A DNA stretch of 13,120 nt, taken from Candidatus Gerdarchaeota archaeon. GTDB taxonomy: Archaea; Asgardarchaeota; Heimdallarchaeia; JABLTI01. Every line of letters starts with the position of its first letter. Within the stretch, counting starts at the first letter, position 1. Shown here piece after piece: positions 7,046-12,653 of the stretch. The notes under the pieces are model-generated. The model ran no database searches, was not told where the DNA came from, and worked only from the letters and a program-made list of their open reading frames with translations. The position numbers were made by a program, and so were the translations under genes. The stretch lies in the NCBI GenBank assembly GCA_016840905.1, contig JAEORM010000294.1:1-13120 (forward strand), in the 5' to 3' direction.

Positions 7046-7196
7046 GGCTGGACTACGATGACCCCAAAAAAATAACCGTTGTTTAAACAACGGGGAGCGC
7101 GTATACGGGGTCGATCGCAATCCAGTGCAGGTGAACAGGTCTCATAATTGAGACCATTCGAACAAGGTCTCTCTTGTGAGAAGCGTAACAGATTAG
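7046..7196 (+). ncRNA. Putative structured non-coding RNA, family not recognised
   Basis: From G7046 the base composition jumps to about 48% GC (70 of 145 bases counted by hand), against strongly AT-rich flanks. In AT-rich archaea that marks RNA genes. The segment folds well. A long interrupted helix pairs CTGGA (7048-7052) with TCCAG (7121-7125), CGAT (7056-7059) with ATCG (7114-7117), and GACCCC (7060-7065) with GGGGTC (7107-7112). An A-rich single strand (7066-7075) and a perfect 6-bp hairpin CCGTTG/CAACGG (7076-7093) are nested inside. GGTCTCA/TGAGACC (7138-7155, loop TAAT) follows, then a third GGTCTC (7166-7171). A TATA box sits 26 bases upstream of 7046. I found no tRNA arms, no SRP GGAAG-type tetraloop region, no RNase P core motifs and no C/D boxes. 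The 3' end near the T-run 7197-7200 is a guess. The strand is inferred from the TATA box. No long open frame was seen here. Confidence 0.55.
7138..7171. repeat. Overlapping inverted repeats able to form alternative hairpins
   Basis: GGTCTCA (7138-7144) and TGAGACC (7149-7155) form a 7-bp hairpin with loop TAAT. GAGACC (7150-7155) can instead pair with the downstream GGTCTC (7166-7171) across the 10-base loop ATTCGAACAA. The two pairings share the middle arm and exclude each other. On the minus strand the same repeats lie just after the stop of the 239-aa gene (7193) and could act as its transcript end, though no T-run follows. Confidence 0.7.
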
Positions 7197-7912
7197 TTTT
7201 GAGCTAATTTCTTGATCATATTCACTGTAGCTATAACATCTTCAGCAGGTATACCTATACCATGCTTGTAGATTACTATTGATCCTTTGTTAGTCACTTC
7301 AGCATCAATTTTAGCTCCAGTTGGTAAGTCAAGATAACCTTTGAAATATCTTATTGTACCTTGTCTACGATAAATTGACCATTCGGCGGAATCTAGGATT
7401 TCACCACTTAATTCAATTCTACTCAAACTTGGATTTTCTAAATTGGCTATTCGAACAGTTTTAACCATGGATGCATCACGACATAATGTAGTCATTGCAT
7501 TTTCATCCAAACTTACACGAGTAAACTCCACTCCTAACATATTTGTTAGTGGTAATAATCCCCTCCTAGCTACCCAAGATGTTCCTCTGCATTCAAGATA
7601 TTTCTCTTTTACATGAATGATATATTCACATTGCCCTTGAGAGTATATTACTTGAGGTTTCATAGCACCATCTTTCATCACTTGAACATTAACGGGTTGA
7701 CCAATAGTATAGTAAACACTGATCATATTGCCATCTGTATCGACATCTGAAAATCCTTCATAATATTTTCGTTCTTTAAATTCTACAGGCATTTCTTTTA
7801 ATTTATTAACAATTGAAGCTGTGCTTTCTAATGAACCACCATTAATATTGAAAATACTTAAACGCAAATACATGTTTCTTGGAATAATTAAACCATTAGT
7901 TTGGAGAGCCAT
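7193..7912 (-). CDS. Uncharacterised 239-aa protein
   Basis: Not recognised. There is no signal peptide, TM segment or cysteine cluster, and the composition is that of a soluble alpha/beta protein. The N-terminal half is rich in beta-strand patterns (MYLRLSIFNING, YYEGFSDVDTDGNMISVYYTIGQP, CEYIIHVKEKYLECRG). A helical section follows (LPLTNMLGVEFTRVSLDENAMTTLCRDASMV), then a second strand-rich part with YFKGYLDLPTGAKIDAEVTNKGSIVIYKHG, and a last helix, PAEDVIATVNMIKKLAQN. The repeated strand-turn-strand layout looks like two related halves, but I see no catalytic motif. The ATG at 7912 has a strong Shine-Dalgarno, GGTGA (7917-7921), and a TATA-like box at 7953-7960. The gene is divergent from the polyacidic membrane protein and convergent with the putative RNA. 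Confidence 0.75.
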   Translation of the reverse strand: MALQTNGLIIPRNMYLRLSIFNINGGSLESTASIVNKLKEMPVEFKERKYYEGFSDVDTDGNMISVYYTIGQPVNVQVMKDGAMKPQVIYSQGQCEYIIHVKEKYLECRGTSWVARRGLLPLTNMLGVEFTRVSLDENAMTTLCRDASMVKTVRIANLENPSLSRIELSGEILDSAEWSIYRRQGTIRYFKGYLDLPTGAKIDAEVTNKGSIVIYKHGIGIPAEDVIATVNMIKKLAQN

Positions 7913-7952
7913 GATTTCACCTTATTTTTTGAATTTCCTGAGCAAGTCGAGA

Positions 7953-7960
7953 CCTTTTAA
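7953..7960 (-). promoter_or_regulatory. TATA-like box of the 239-aa gene
   Basis: Read on the minus strand, TTAAAAGG lies about 44 bases upstream of ATG 7912. Initiation about 25 bases downstream would leave a short leader that still contains GGTGA (7917-7921). Confidence 0.4.
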
Positions 7961-7964
7961 CTTA

Positions 7965-8038
7965 CCTCAGTTTCTATTGGAAGTAACATTATTAACTAAC
8001 TTGCTTATAAAGTTTACTGACCTCAATTTCTAGTGGAA
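7965..8038. repeat. Imperfect direct repeat in a divergent promoter region (candidate operators)
   Basis: Copy 1, CCTCAGTTTCTATTGGAA (7965-7982), and copy 2, CCTCAATTTCTAGTGGAA (8021-8038), match at 16 of 18 positions and start 56 bases apart. Copy 1 abuts the upstream side of the minus-strand TATA-like box. Copy 2 lies just downstream of the plus-strand TATA box CTTATAAAG (8004-8012), where initiation would fall. Spacing and position suit sites for one regulator acting on both genes, which is inference. Confidence 0.5.
8004..8012 (+). promoter_or_regulatory. TATA box, probably of the polyacidic-tail membrane protein gene
   Basis: CTTATAAAG. A start near 8034 would give a leader of about 120 bases before ATG 8158, long for an archaeal mRNA. 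A closer AT-rich box may be used instead, since 8045-8100 is very A-rich. Confidence 0.4.
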
Positions 8039-8145
8039 TGTTCTTTTTAAAACACAAGATGTTGGGAAAATAGGAAAAAAATGATTGAAAAAAAGAGACT
8101 ATGAAAGGACAACCTTTTATCATTGAATGTTACATATCAATTTAT

Positions 8146-8150
8146 GAGGA
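8146..8150 (+). promoter_or_regulatory. Shine-Dalgarno that fixes the start at 8158
   Basis: GAGGA, seven bases before ATG 8158. The frame is open to another ATG at 8101, but that codon has no Shine-Dalgarno, and starting there adds 19 residues before the Lys-rich N-terminus. Confidence 0.6.
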
Positions 8151-8157
8151 ATTTCTT

Positions 8158-9345
8158 ATGGCATTAAAGAAATTGAAAGGAATGATCTGGGGTCGATTCA
8201 TTACCCTAGTATTGATATTTGCTATACCAGCGTTCTTCGCATTAATTGTAGCTGGTTCTGAGCTTGGTTGGTTTCCAGAACCCATTATTACTTATGAAGC
8301 ATTTACACATTTAGGCCCTGAAACTTGGAATATCCCATTCATGACCGATGCCTGGGCAAAAGTATTTTGTTGGGGTTTTCTACCACTTTTCTTTAGCTTA
8401 CCTTGGGTAGCTTTTCTCTATATAGATAGGAATAGAGTTGCCGAAACATTTGATAACATGGGTCGTGCTATGAGAAGAGTAAGTATTGGCTTAAATCTAT
8501 TTTATAGTCTAAATGCTCTAATTATGTTTATTTTCTTTGTTTTGCCTTTTGGTTCACCAATTATTGGTGTTTTTGCATCATTTGGTTTAATTCCATGGGC
8601 AATTAAAAAGAAAACTGGTCGGAAACTTCCTCTCTGGCTTGTCTTTATTCCAGGTTTACTGCTAGCAGCAATACCTATTGTACTTGCTATTGGCTTTTGC
8701 ACAAATTATGGTGCTATCTGGAATAATCTTTGGGGTTTCTGGTCAGGAAATGAATTAACTGGCGTAACAACTCTTGAAAAAGCAGGCTTTGTTCATTATG
8801 TTTGGGGTTTTGGTTACTCAGTAGCTATTGGAGCAGTTTTTGCAGGATTTGCTAATTTCATTTATGAAGGAGCTTCACAAATTGATAGAACAACTCAAAA
8901 ACCAAAAGGATTTCTATACATTATTGAATTCTTAATTGCTATAGGAATTTTTGTTGCTTATATCTTCATACCTTTAGGAAATACTCGAGAAATTATCTTT
9001 TATGTGCTTAGCGGAATAGCTATCTTTGTGGGTCTGCTTGAATTCATCTTGAGATTCTTTAAGAAAACCAGAAGAAGTGATAAAGACAATGTTCCAATTG
9101 GTGCGTATGTAATGGTTCCATTATTCCTTGCAGCTGATCTTGCACGATTAGCTGGAACAAGTGAAATTCGTAATGGAATAATAACTGGTGCTTTAGGACT
9201 TGTTTGTGTCGTCTATCTAGGTTTATTCCTTCTGGCATATTCATATGCAGGTGAAACTTATCCTTCTCGGTGGAGTAAAAGTCGAGATGATGACGATGAT
9301 GATAATGATGACGATGATAGCGATTCATCTGATGATGAATACTAA
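8158..9345 (+). CDS. Uncharacterised polytopic membrane protein with polyacidic C-terminus (395 aa)
   Basis: Not assigned to a family. From MALKKLKGMIWGRF the protein has about nine hydrophobic helices. Clear ones include ITLVLIFAIPAFFALIVAG, VFCWGFLPLFFSLPWVAFLY, LWLVFIPGLLLAAIPIVLAI, YSVAIGAVFAGFANFIY, YIIEFLIAIGIFVAYIFIPL and ALGLVCVVYLGLFLLAY. Loops are short, apart from one between the fourth and fifth helices (YGAIWNNLWGFWSGNELTGVTTLEKAGFVHYV, shown only to mark it as Trp/Gly-rich). The soluble C-terminus is extremely acidic: after RWSKSR comes a run of Asp broken by Asn and Ser, ending SSDDEY. Such a tail could bind cations or basic partners, which is inference. No ATP-binding or catalytic motif is visible. 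The gene is divergent from the 239-aa gene and ends in its own terminator. Confidence 0.78.
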   Translation: MALKKLKGMIWGRFITLVLIFAIPAFFALIVAGSELGWFPEPIITYEAFTHLGPETWNIPFMTDAWAKVFCWGFLPLFFSLPWVAFLYIDRNRVAETFDNMGRAMRRVSIGLNLFYSLNALIMFIFFVLPFGSPIIGVFASFGLIPWAIKKKTGRKLPLWLVFIPGLLLAAIPIVLAIGFCTNYGAIWNNLWGFWSGNELTGVTTLEKAGFVHYVWGFGYSVAIGAVFAGFANFIYEGASQIDRTTQKPKGFLYIIEFLIAIGIFVAYIFIPLGNTREIIFYVLSGIAIFVGLLEFILRFFKKTRRSDKDNVPIGAYVMVPLFLAADLARLAGTSEIRNGIITGALGLVCVVYLGLFLLAYSYAGETYPSRWSKSRDDDDDDNDDDDSDSSDDEY

Positions 9346-9367
9346 TTGCTTAGGCAATTAGTTTTTT
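9342..9367 (+). terminator. Intrinsic terminator after the polyacidic membrane protein gene
   Basis: A perfect 8-bp stem, CTAATTGC / GCAATTAG, with the loop TTAG, directly followed by TTTTTT (9362-9367) and a further T8 run (9372-9379). The stop codon 9343-9345 is inside the left arm. It separates this gene from the sugar kinase downstream. Confidence 0.85.
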
Positions 9368-9417
9368 ATTCTTTTTTTTAAGCTATTTAATAAGAAAAAT
9401 TATTATTACTTTATGAG

Positions 9418-9442
9418 ATGGTTACTTCCTCTAGGTAATCAT
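9418..9442 (+). promoter_or_regulatory. Leader hairpin before the ADP-dependent kinase
   Basis: ATGGTTAC (9418-9425) and GTAATCAT (9435-9442) pair over 8 bp with one G.U. The loop contains CCTC (9428-9431), complementary to the Shine-Dalgarno GAGG (9447-9450). It may be a translational control element or just a chance hairpin. Confidence 0.3.
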
Positions 9443-9446
9443 ATGT

Positions 9447-9451
9447 GAGGT
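9447..9451 (+). promoter_or_regulatory. Shine-Dalgarno for the GTG start of the ADP-dependent kinase
   Basis: GAGGT, eight bases before GTG 9460. An in-frame TGA at 9457-9459 immediately precedes the GTG, so no longer product is possible. Confidence 0.75.
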
Positions 9452-9459
9452 ATATTTGA

Positions 9460-10944
9460 GTGTCCTGGTCTCAAACCTATAATGACTGCTATCAAGAAAT
9501 CCTAAAAGAACTTCCTCGGTTAAATGGTATTGCTGTAGGATTCAATACTAATGTTGATGCTTTAATCGAATTTAATTCTTCTTTAATACTCGAATTAATT
9601 GGTAAAGTAGGTTTAGATGGAATATCTCTTTATGAAAGAATTCTCAAATGGAAAGGTTTTATTGATAAACCAGCGGATTTTGTGGTAGGTCTTTGTGGCT
9701 GCTTTGAGAAAGGGAAAGCTAGTGAATGGTTAATCCAAAATGATGAAACATATCATTATCTTCTCAATAATTTGCCAGTTCCAAATTCATTTAGATTAGG
9801 TGGTCAAGCTGGGATAATGGCTAATATCTTAGCTGAATTTGGTGTTCAAAAAGTAATAGTTCATTCAGCTACACTTCCTTTTCAACTAACTAATCTGTTT
9901 TTCAAGAAGAAGAATTTAGTTATTCCGTATTACGATAAAAAAGGCAGGTTAACGTTCATCAATCCTAGAAAATTAAAGATTGAAGATCAACCATTATTTT
10001 TCCATATCATAGCTGAGATAAAGAAAAATGACACGTTAATTTTTGGTGATACCATAAAATGGAAATGTCCTCGTGATAATAGATTCATTGCTACCTATGA
10101 TCCTCCAAACTTTGAGATGCAAATAATGGAAGCCTTTCAAAAGGATATAGAAGTTATAGCTGATAGTGTTAGTGGATTTATTATTTCCGGCTTTCATATG
10201 CTTGATCAGAAGAGATTAGGTAAACCAGGATTGACTGAAAAAATAAATAATATAATTTCATTAATAGAACGAGCTAAAAAGCAAAATCCATCTTTATTAG
10301 TACATCTCGAATTAAGCAGTACAAAAAATACGTTTATTTTAGATCAAATTTACAAAAATTCTCAAACTGGTGCCTATTGGGATAGTGTAGGATGTAATGA
10401 ACGAGAGTTAATTGAACTTCTTAGAGCTGTTGGTGAAAAACGACTCGCAAATGATTTGAATAAAAATTTGCAACAAGAGAATATCCTTCAAGGATGTCTA
10501 AAGCTTTGTGAAAAATTAAATCTTAAAAGACTCCATTTACATCAATTTGGTTGTTATATTTTGATAGTAAAAAAAGAATTTGCTCTTGATAAAGAACTTC
10601 ACCGAAATTGTCTCTGTTTTGCATCATTAGCTGCCACTGAAAAAGCATTAACAGGTGAAATCTTACAAGCATATAATCTAATTTTAGAACAATCGACTCT
10701 TGCTGATAAAATTTCCAAAACTTATCGTGAATTAACAAGATATATTACTTCCAGCGAATCCTACATAAAAGTTAATTTCATTTCAAGCGGTATTGCTGAA
10801 ACACCAGAATATCTTATTTGTGCCATCCCATCAATTATAGTAGATAAACCTGTTTTTACTGTAGGATTAGGCGATACGATTTCATCAACTGCTTTAGCAG
10901 CAGAATTAGCATTAAGAAGGAAATATTGGAAAAATAAAAAATAA
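9460..10944 (+). CDS. ADP-dependent glucokinase/phosphofructokinase family sugar kinase (494 aa)
   Basis: Kinase of the ADP_PFK_GK family (PF04587), which uses ADP instead of ATP to phosphorylate glucose or fructose 6-phosphate in the modified archaeal Embden-Meyerhof pathway. In the cytoplasm it yields AMP. Signatures in order: GFNTNVDALIEF (27-38) at the sugar site, RLGGQAGIMAN (112-122), SGFHML (243-248), HLELSST (282-288, where the family has HxExAS), GCNERELIEL (311-320), and the catalytic GLGDTISS (469-476), whose D472 is the base candidate. All hallmark motifs are intact. Length is slightly above the roughly 450-470 residues usual for the family. Glucokinase versus phosphofructokinase specificity cannot be decided by eye. 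The start is GTG, forced by a stop just upstream and supported by a Shine-Dalgarno. It is a lone gene with its own promoter region (9368-9446). Confidence 0.92.
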   Translation: MSWSQTYNDCYQEILKELPRLNGIAVGFNTNVDALIEFNSSLILELIGKVGLDGISLYERILKWKGFIDKPADFVVGLCGCFEKGKASEWLIQNDETYHYLLNNLPVPNSFRLGGQAGIMANILAEFGVQKVIVHSATLPFQLTNLFFKKKNLVIPYYDKKGRLTFINPRKLKIEDQPLFFHIIAEIKKNDTLIFGDTIKWKCPRDNRFIATYDPPNFEMQIMEAFQKDIEVIADSVSGFIISGFHMLDQKRLGKPGLTEKINNIISLIERAKKQNPSLLVHLELSSTKNTFILDQIYKNSQTGAYWDSVGCNERELIELLRAVGEKRLANDLNKNLQQENILQGCLKLCEKLNLKRLHLHQFGCYILIVKKEFALDKELHRNCLCFASLAATEKALTGEILQAYNLILEQSTLADKISKTYRELTRYITSSESYIKVNFISSGIAETPEYLICAIPSIIVDKPVFTVGLGDTISSTALAAELALRRKYWKNKK

Positions 10945-10973
10945 AATAGTGAAAGATATTCCTATTTTATTTT
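10938..10973. terminator. Bidirectional inverted repeat between the kinase and the hydrolase
   Basis: A perfect 12-bp inverted repeat, AAAATAAAATAG / CTATTTTATTTT, with a 12-base loop. The left arm contains the kinase stop TAA (10942-10944) and the right arm starts with the hydrolase stop (TAG complement, 10962-10964). Its AT-only stem gives T-rich 3' ends on both strands. Confidence 0.7.
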
Positions 10974-12440
10974 ATCAAAGTTAGTTGGTTCACGTAATGG
11001 TTCCGCATCAATTTCCAAATGGCTTATTTTTCCATGAAAATCAGCTCTAAAGGTAACAAATTTTGGAACACCAAATCCTCCTAAATGCTCGATTTTGATG
11101 ATAAAAGTATCATAATTATAATGTTCAATGGATACTTTGGAACCTTTTCCATAACTTGCCAATAGTTGATTATTTTTTAATGAAAATTCTAATTCTCCAT
11201 ATCCTGGATGTTGATATACTCCAATAAAATCATCTAAAGGATGCGATGGTTTCATAATTTCCTGTTTTTTAGCTTTAGATTCTTCAAGATTTTTTTTAGC
11301 AATCGCTTCATTTTGCTTTATTACAAATTCTCTTATTTCATCACCCCATTTTGCAACATCCAATCCAAGTAATTGATCAACCAAATAGAAATTCAAGTAA
11401 AATGGTAAATCACTTCCAGACGTGTTTGAAAAAATAATATATCCTAGGTTATTTTCTCTTAGAAATCCACCATTAAACAAAATTCCGGGACCAGTTCCAT
11501 AGTGTTGGTTCATTTTTACTCCTCGATAGTTCAAAGTCCACCAGCCTAGTGCAAAACCATAATTTTGTACATAATTTTTCTCGGGGAAAAATACTTCTAA
11601 TGGATTTTTATCTAATTTTTGCATTATATAGAGTTCATTTAATGTTTTTTCAGAAATTAATTCTTTATTAGAAACTTTGCCTTTGTTTAGATGAAATTGT
11701 ATCCATTTACTTAAATCATCTAAATTTGAATTGATGCTCCCTGCACCTGCTGAACCCATTTTTAGATCAAGATACTCTTCCAAGATATACCCATTATCAG
11801 TTTCTTTATATCCATAGGTGAAATTTTCTTGCTTAAAAACTTCAGTGATTGAAAAATTGGTATTATTCATACCTAATGGTTTGAAAATACGTTCTGTAAT
11901 AAAATCAAAATAATTCTTTCCAGATAATTCTTCAACGAGTTTTGTAGCTGTTATGAAATTTAGATTTGAATATTTATGTTGCTTTCGAAAACCATAAACA
12001 GGTTTTAGATGAGGTAGTTGTTTAAGAACATCTTTGTAATTCCATTCTCCATTCATATACACAAATTGATGATGTGGTAATCCTGTAGTATGAGATAATA
12101 AATCTCGAAGATTGCATCTCTCACTAGCAAAAAGATCATATAATCGAAATTCAGATACAACATCTCTAATTGGTGTTTCCCAAGTAATTTTCCCATCATC
12201 CACTAACATGGCAAGTGCTGTTGCTGTGAATGATTTTGTATGGGAAGCAATAGGGAAAATTGTTTCAGTTGTAAAAGGTTTTTTATTAGAAACATCTCTA
12301 TACCCAAAACCTTCCTTAAATAAAGCCCCCTTATCTGATACAACTGAAATTGCTAAACCAGCATTAGGTGATAATTTGAGTTCATTGTTTATATATTCAT
12401 TAAATTTTTCAAAATCAATTTGATTATTTACTTCTGTCAT
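10962..12440 (-). CDS. Serine beta-lactamase-like hydrolase (class C/PBP4* fold) with C-terminal beta domain (492 aa)
   Basis: Serine hydrolase of the beta-lactamase family (PF00144, class C / esterase EstB / D-peptidase type). The catalytic SxxK is S66-H-T-K69 in FPIASHTKSF. The second motif YxN is Y157-S-N159 in KYSNLNF. The third, KTG-like motif is H313-Y-G315 in NQHYGTGPG. LLSHTTGLP (114-122) is the usual family signature after it. The C-terminal about 85 residues (DDFIGVYQHPGYGELEFSLKNN onward) look like the beta-rich DUF3471-type domain often fused to this family. No signal peptide or TM segment is visible, so a cytoplasmic peptidase or esterase is likelier than antibiotic resistance; the substrate is unknown. 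The ATG at 12440 (MTEVNNQ) is preferred. An in-frame GTG four codons upstream (12452) is possible, and neither has a clear Shine-Dalgarno. Confidence 0.88.
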   Translation of the reverse strand: MTEVNNQIDFEKFNEYINNELKLSPNAGLAISVVSDKGALFKEGFGYRDVSNKKPFTTETIFPIASHTKSFTATALAMLVDDGKITWETPIRDVVSEFRLYDLFASERCNLRDLLSHTTGLPHHQFVYMNGEWNYKDVLKQLPHLKPVYGFRKQHKYSNLNFITATKLVEELSGKNYFDFITERIFKPLGMNNTNFSITEVFKQENFTYGYKETDNGYILEEYLDLKMGSAGAGSINSNLDDLSKWIQFHLNKGKVSNKELISEKTLNELYIMQKLDKNPLEVFFPEKNYVQNYGFALGWWTLNYRGVKMNQHYGTGPGILFNGGFLRENNLGYIIFSNTSGSDLPFYLNFYLVDQLLGLDVAKWGDEIREFVIKQNEAIAKKNLEESKAKKQEIMKPSHPLDDFIGVYQHPGYGELEFSLKNNQLLASYGKGSKVSIEHYNYDTFIIKIEHLGGFGVPKFVTFRADFHGKISHLEIDAEPLREPTNFDKIK

Positions 12441-12490
12441 AATTGTAACCACATAATGTTTGGTTAATGAAATAGTTCAAACATTTAAAA

Positions 12491-12501
12491 GTGAAATTCA
12501 C
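12491..12501. promoter_or_regulatory. Palindrome next to the hydrolase TATA-like box
   Basis: GTGAAATTCAC, a perfect 5-1-5 palindrome. It sits directly upstream (in the minus direction) of a TATA-like TTTTAAATG at 12482-12490, the likely promoter of the hydrolase gene. It is a candidate operator. Confidence 0.35.
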
Positions 12502-12530
12502 TAAATGAAGACTCAAAAAGAGACCACTAC

Positions 12531-12553
12531 TTGTGAGGTCACAAATTGTGACC
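12531..12553. promoter_or_regulatory. Overlapping palindromes, candidate operator between divergent genes
   Basis: GGTCACAAATTGTGACC (12537-12553) is a perfect 8-1-8 palindrome. Its left part also closes a second palindrome, TTGTGAGGTCACAA (12531-12544). The result is three alternating half-sites TTGTGA / TCACAA / TTGTGA in 21 bases. The site lies mid-way in the 213-base divergent region between the hydrolase and the GTPase. As RNA it could also form a hairpin, but it has no T-run. Confidence 0.5.
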
Positions 12554-12611
12554 AATTTTAGGTTCTATAATAATGAAACATCTCAGCATATTATGTTGAT
12601 AATATTTACTC

Positions 12612-12620
12612 TTTTAATAA
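12612..12620 (+). promoter_or_regulatory. TATA-like box of the GTPase gene
   Basis: TTTTAATAA, about 38 bases before ATG 12654. It would leave a leader of about 12-15 bases carrying GGTGG (12642-12646). Confidence 0.4.
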
Positions 12621-12653
12621 ACATAGTAGATATGATTAGATGGTGGACATAAT

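Noticed and set aside
7046..7127. tRNA gene, suggested by GCTGGA/TCCAGT as acceptor stem and a mid hairpin
   Set aside because: The middle hairpin CCGTTG-TTTAAA-CAACGG does not give a 5-bp stem with a 7-base anticodon loop. No GTTCRA T-arm lies 7 bases before the 3' arm, and no D-arm is found.
7150..7171. T-arm of a minus-strand tRNA (GTTCGAAT inside GAGACC...GGTCTC)
   Set aside because: The loop closed by the stem is 10 bases, not 7, and no acceptor, D or anticodon arms are found at the right distances on that strand.
7046..7196. SRP RNA or RNase P RNA
   Set aside because: The segment is far shorter than archaeal SRP or RNase P RNA. It lacks the GUCAGG...GGAAGGAAGCA S-domain and the conserved RNase P P4 sequences.
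7965..8038. Start of a CRISPR array
   Set aside because: Only two imperfect copies occur, 18 bases long, in a promoter region, and no cas gene is nearby.
12112..12423. Plus-strand frame inside the hydrolase gene
   Set aside because: It is antisense to the intact SxxK region of the hydrolase, with no start signal.
12531..12553. CRP/FNR-type operator (TGTGA-N6-TCACA)
   Set aside because: The spacer between TTGTGA and TCACAA is two bases, not six, and the context is archaeal.
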